Assembly: GCF_963082495.1 (NCBI RefSeq)
Contig: NZ_CAUJAN010000001.1
Location: 248,001-312,000 of the forward strand
Direction of reading: 5' to 3'
From: Methanobrevibacter sp. V74
GTDB lineage: Archaea; Methanobacteriota; Methanobacteria; Methanobacteriales; Methanobacteriaceae
Length of the DNA: 64,000 nucleotides
Positions 59,544-64,000 of this stretch are shown here, piece by piece. Under the pieces are notes generated by a model. The model was not told the DNA's origin. It saw only the letters and a program-made list of their open reading frames with translations, and made no database searches. Every line of letters starts with the position of its first letter. The stretch's first letter is position 1. Position numbers and translations under genes: made by a program.

Positions 59544-60434
59544 ATGGAAAGCGAAACTCATGAATCTAAAATTGATGTTCGTATAATTGTAAGTGGTTTG
59601 GATGTTGCACAGCTTGTATCAAAAGCCGTTAACAATATTCAACTTGCAAATGATTACAATATTATTGTTTCATCAATTATACCAACAGTGGAATTGAACA
59701 TTGTTAAAAAAGTAGCTAGTGGTGCTGATATTTTACTCATTGGCGGTTATGGTCATGATGAAACATATAATATCCTATTTAATGAATTAAAAACTGATTT
59801 TAACAATATTGGATTGTTTGATTATAATAATATTATTGTTGAAGACGAATCTATTGATTTTAATTTGGCTGAAAAAGAGATTTTAAATTCAATAATAAAA
59901 TCAACATTATCCTATTCTTTAAATTTAATTAACATCCATACTTTGGAAAATAAACTGATGAAAGTAACCCATAACTATAATAATCTTTTAGATGATTATA
60001 ATCAACTTTTAAAAGAACAAGAAGTAATAACTCGTGAAAATAGTGATTTGCGTGAAGATTTTGATGAGATTAAAGCAGATTATTCCGTATTCAAATCACG
60101 TTATGAGGATATTTATTCAAGAGAAATTTTAGAAATTTTTAATTTAAATGAATTGTGGCAGGATAATTTTCATCAAGATTTGGTTGATGAGAAAAGGATT
60201 GTAATTGCTACAAACAAGTTTAAACCTGATAATATCATTGTTGGACAAGGTTACATTGCTGCGGAATCTAGAAATAAAGCAATTGAATGGTTAAATATTG
60301 TTAGAACTGCATTAATATTTGTTGATGATAATAGTGATGATTTAAAAAGAGAATTAAGTTCTGAAGAGACAAAATCTCCTGAAGTTGATGAGGAATATGA
60401 AATCCCTAACTCTTTTGAAAACTTTTGGGAATGA
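59544..60434 (+). CDS. Conserved methanogen protein, unknown
   Basis: 296 residues, cytoplasmic. Residues 1-100 look like a Rossmann-like domain (VRIIVSGLDVAQLVS, ADILLIGGYGHDE); the middle 70 residues are a coiled coil with Leu/Glu heptads; the end is acidic. I do not recognise it. It starts 11 bases after galE and is followed by purF with a separate ATG 65 bp later. Function unknown. Confidence 0.7.
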   Translation: MESETHESKIDVRIIVSGLDVAQLVSKAVNNIQLANDYNIIVSSIIPTVELNIVKKVASGADILLIGGYGHDETYNILFNELKTDFNNIGLFDYNNIIVEDESIDFNLAEKEILNSIIKSTLSYSLNLINIHTLENKLMKVTHNYNNLLDDYNQLLKEQEVITRENSDLREDFDEIKADYSVFKSRYEDIYSREILEIFNLNELWQDNFHQDLVDEKRIVIATNKFKPDNIIVGQGYIAAESRNKAIEWLNIVRTALIFVDDNSDDLKRELSSEETKSPEVDEEYEIPNSFENFWE

Positions 60435-60498
60435 AACATTAATTATTTTATACTAGTTTGACTAAAAATACTATTATATTTTAAATTGGAGTTAGCAC

Positions 60499-61920
60499 AT
60501 GCAAGGCGAAATGGAAGACAAGTGTGGTATTGTTGGATTTCATTCTAAAGATGAATCTAAGGATGTTGCATCATTAGTTTATTATTGTTTATATGCTTTA
60601 CAGCACAGAGGTCAGGAATCAGCAGGAATAGCTACTTTTAATCCTAAAAAAGGTTTAAATTATTACTGCGGTATGGGTTTAATCACTGATGTTTTCAAAG
60701 ACTATGAAATTCAAAATTTGTCAGGTAGTATGGCTGTTGGTCATGTAAGATATTCAACCACTGGCCAGTCAAAACTTGAAAACTCTCAACCTTTTGTAAC
60801 TGATTTTGATGATGGATTTATAGCGATGGCTCATAATGGGGATATTGTTAATTCAGCAGAATTGAGGGAAGAATTAATTGCTGAAGGTTATGAATTCAAA
60901 TCTGACACTGATTCTGAAGTAATATGTTATATGCTTAAAAATGAGCATTACTATAACAATAAAAGTATCATCGATTCAATAGAATCTGTAACAAAAAAAC
61001 TTGTTGGATCTTATGCTTTAACAATACTTGTCAATGGTGAATTGTATGGTGTGAGGGATCCTATGGGAATCAAACCTCTTGCAGTTGCTAAGCGAGGTGA
61101 TGATTATATTCTAGCTTCTGAAACTGTTGCTTTTGACGTAATCAATGCTAAATACATCAGGGATATTGTTCCTGGGGAAGTTGTTTACTTTGACAATAAT
61201 GAAATTAACTCCCATATGTTAGAAATTGCTGATAAATGTGGTTTGTCACATTGCATGTTTGAATATGTTTATTTTGCAAGACCTGATAGTACCATTGATG
61301 GTATTAATGTTTATCAGACTAGGATGAATATCGGCAAGCAATTATATGAATTATATCCTATTGATGCAGATGTGGTAATTCCAGTTCCTGATTCATCAAT
61401 TCCTGCTGCTATTGGATTTTCTAGAGCTTCTGGAATTCCTTACGGTGAGGGATTAATTAAAAACCGTTATGTTGGAAGAACATTTATCATGCCGACTCAA
61501 GAAGAACGGGAATTGGCTGTTAGACTTAAATTAAATCCTATAAAAGAAGCCATTAAAGGCAAAAAGATTATTTTAATTGATGACAGTATTGTAAGAGGAA
61601 CCACCTCTAAAAAATTATTAGATCTTGTAAAAGAATCCGAACCGGCTGAAATACACTTTTTAGTAGGATGTCCTCCTGTAATTTCTCCATGTTACTATGG
61701 TGTTGCAATGGCAACTAAAAAAGAGTTGATTGCAGCTAATTATGGCATTGAAGAAATTAAAGAGCAATTAGACATTGATACTTTAGGATACATTACTTTG
61801 CATGCTTTAGTTGAAGCCATTGGTATGCCTGAAGAAAATCTATGTTTGGGATGTCTTAATGAGAGATATCCTACAGAACTTCCTGAGGGTATTGAAGCTG
61901 AAACTTATTATAAACCTTAG
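60499..61920 (+). CDS. purF: Amidophosphoribosyltransferase
   Basis: 473 residues. First step of purine synthesis: PRPP plus glutamine. The catalytic Cys follows a short propeptide (MQGEMEDKCGIVGF; Cys9 would become the N-terminus). The PRPP loop is IILIDDSIVRGTTSKK. Cys residues in HCMFEYVY, PCYYGV and CLGCL match the ligands of the 4Fe-4S type of PurF. GGAG precedes the ATG. Confidence 0.95.
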   Translation: MQGEMEDKCGIVGFHSKDESKDVASLVYYCLYALQHRGQESAGIATFNPKKGLNYYCGMGLITDVFKDYEIQNLSGSMAVGHVRYSTTGQSKLENSQPFVTDFDDGFIAMAHNGDIVNSAELREELIAEGYEFKSDTDSEVICYMLKNEHYYNNKSIIDSIESVTKKLVGSYALTILVNGELYGVRDPMGIKPLAVAKRGDDYILASETVAFDVINAKYIRDIVPGEVVYFDNNEINSHMLEIADKCGLSHCMFEYVYFARPDSTIDGINVYQTRMNIGKQLYELYPIDADVVIPVPDSSIPAAIGFSRASGIPYGEGLIKNRYVGRTFIMPTQEERELAVRLKLNPIKEAIKGKKIILIDDSIVRGTTSKKLLDLVKESEPAEIHFLVGCPPVISPCYYGVAMATKKELIAANYGIEEIKEQLDIDTLGYITLHALVEAIGMPEENLCLGCLNERYPTELPEGIEAETYYKP

Positions 61921-61926
61921 ATAATC

Positions 61927-63162
61927 ATGGTTGAATTATTAGCTCCTGCAGGGAATTTTATTTCGCTACGCGCTGTTTTAGAAAATGGTGCTGATGCAGT
62001 TTACTTGGGTCTTGATGATTATAATATGAGGGCCAATGCTAAAAATTTCTCTTTAAATGATTTAAATGAAGTTTCTAAAATTTCTAAAGAATATGGGGCT
62101 AAAACTTATTTATGTACAAATATTATTTTAAATGAATCTTTAGCATGTCAATTGGAAGATAGCTTAGAGAAAATCTCCTCATCAGAAATTGACGGACTTA
62201 TTTTATCTGACATTGGATTGATTGAAGATACTGTTTCACATGGTCTTGAAGCACATATCAGCGTTCAGGAAAATGTTACTAACTCATACACTCTTAAAAC
62301 CCTTAAGAAATTAGGAGCTAAAAGGGCTATTTTATCTCGTGAGCTTTCCCTGGCTGAAATTACGGATATTACTCGCAAATCTCCAATTGAAACTGAGATT
62401 TTTATTCATGGTGCAATTTGCATGGCAATTTCTGGAAGGTGTTTTTTAAGCTATGGGTTGTATGGAAGAAGTGCTAATTGTGGGGACTGTTTACAGCCTT
62501 GCCGTAAAAACTGGACATTAACATATGAGGAAGGTGAGGATAATGTTGTTAATTTCTCTGATGTTGAAGATGAGAGTTTTATTATCTCCGGTAGTGATGA
62601 TGGAAGTTATAGAACCAACTTTTTTTCACCAAAAGACATGTGCATGATCGAATACATTCCCGAGTTAATGAAAAGTGGTGTTGCATCATTTAAAATTGAA
62701 GGAAGAGCTAGAAGTCCTGATTATGGTGCTATGGTTACAGGAATGTACAGGCAAGCTATTGATAGCTATTCAGATAATCCAACTGGCTATGAAGTTAGGT
62801 CAGAGTGGATGGATGAATTAACAAGTGTGTTCAATCGTGGATTTGACACTAATTTTTACTTCAGCACTCCATTTGAGATAAGTGAGGATAACCAATCGAA
62901 ATATATTAAAAAAGACATTGGTCAGGTGGTTAACTACTACAATAAAGTTAAGGCAGCAGAGCTTAGAATTTGGGATGATTTGAAGCTGGGGGATAAAATC
63001 ATAATTCAAGGTAAAACTACAGGATCTATTACTCACACAATCGAATCCATGCAGATTGAAGGAAAATCTGTTGAAAGTGTAAATAAAGGTTGTAATGTGG
63101 CAATAGCTATTCCAGATAAAGTTCGCCAAAACGATTTTGTATATAAATTAATTAAAACATAA
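61927..63162 (+). CDS. Peptidase U32 family protein
   Basis: 411 residues. The signature EIFIHGAICMAISGRCFLSY and SANCGDCLQPCR carry the conserved Cys. N-terminal LLAPAGNFISLRAVLENGAD is typical. Some U32 proteins work in tRNA or rRNA hydroxylation or collagenase-like activity; the archaeal form's target is unknown. It begins six bases after purF. Confidence 0.88.
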   Translation: MVELLAPAGNFISLRAVLENGADAVYLGLDDYNMRANAKNFSLNDLNEVSKISKEYGAKTYLCTNIILNESLACQLEDSLEKISSSEIDGLILSDIGLIEDTVSHGLEAHISVQENVTNSYTLKTLKKLGAKRAILSRELSLAEITDITRKSPIETEIFIHGAICMAISGRCFLSYGLYGRSANCGDCLQPCRKNWTLTYEEGEDNVVNFSDVEDESFIISGSDDGSYRTNFFSPKDMCMIEYIPELMKSGVASFKIEGRARSPDYGAMVTGMYRQAIDSYSDNPTGYEVRSEWMDELTSVFNRGFDTNFYFSTPFEISEDNQSKYIKKDIGQVVNYYNKVKAAELRIWDDLKLGDKIIIQGKTTGSITHTIESMQIEGKSVESVNKGCNVAIAIPDKVRQNDFVYKLIKT

Positions 63163-63175
63163 TGAAGGTTTTTTC

Positions 63176-64000
<825 letters not shown>

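Overview
The window looks like chromosome of a hydrogenotrophic methanogen of the order Methanobacteriales, most likely Methanobrevibacter. The DNA is strongly AT-rich. There are archaeal genes for eL43, Rpo12, Brix protein, Pcc1, prefoldin beta and deoxyhypusine synthase, and methanogen genes for MfnB (methanofuran synthesis), AtwA (activation of methyl-CoM reductase) and a CfbC/NifH-like protein. Very long adhesin-like surface proteins and GGTGAT-type ribosome binding sites also fit. Species cannot be fixed by eye; the smithii/gottschalkii/millerae group would fit.

Layout. 1-19.4 kb: four adhesin-like protein genes, the first cut by the window edge, made of beta-helix and Ig-like modules, with a DUF371 gene, a tRNA-Leu(GAG) and a short inverted-repeat element among them. 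19.5-23.3 kb: sugar nucleotide and glycan genes (galU, SDR epimerase, GT2) and a ferredoxin-type aldo/keto reductase. 23.3-24.7 kb: a small Cys-rich protein tightly coupled to a radical SAM/SPASM enzyme, a likely peptide-modification pair. 24.65-25.45 kb: a decayed transposase and a duplicated promoter/operator. 25.45-31 kb: metal P1B-ATPase, CBS regulator, deoxyhypusine synthase, membrane proteins, pyrF. 31.2-33.8 kb: cbiMNQO cobalt importer. 33.9-39.6 kb: riboflavin synthase, GT2 plus DUF2304, a LutA/LutB-like iron-sulfur pair, mfnB, guaB. 39.8-41.7 kb: rpl37A-rpoP-brix-pcc1-pfdB-DUF3194 information-processing operon. 41.7-44.8 kb: a mostly non-coding stretch with a 30-bp direct repeat, a predicted three-hairpin RNA with its own TATA box and U-tract, a HisA/HisF-like gene, an unlisted small membrane protein, a wrecked cation-efflux gene and a PfkB kinase. 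45.1-52.2 kb: a 2339-residue helicase/nuclease with a huge acidic repeat-bearing linker. 52.2-64 kb: uvrC, atwA plus a universal stress protein, ferredoxin plus geranylgeranyl reductase, galE, purF, U32 peptidase, CDP-alcohol phosphotransferase and the start of cfbC.

How it fits together: the adhesins and the glycan genes serve the cell surface. CbiMNQO supplies cobalt for corrinoids. MfnB, AtwA and CfbC serve the methanogenesis cofactors and the MCR enzyme. Ferredoxin plus geranylgeranyl reductase make saturated archaeal lipids. The items most worth a second look are the structured RNA at 42231-42353, the Cys-rich peptide/radical SAM pair at 23311-24650, the giant helicase with a substituted nuclease residue, and the perfect internal duplication in the first adhesin. 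All family names come from reading the protein sequences; no database search was run.
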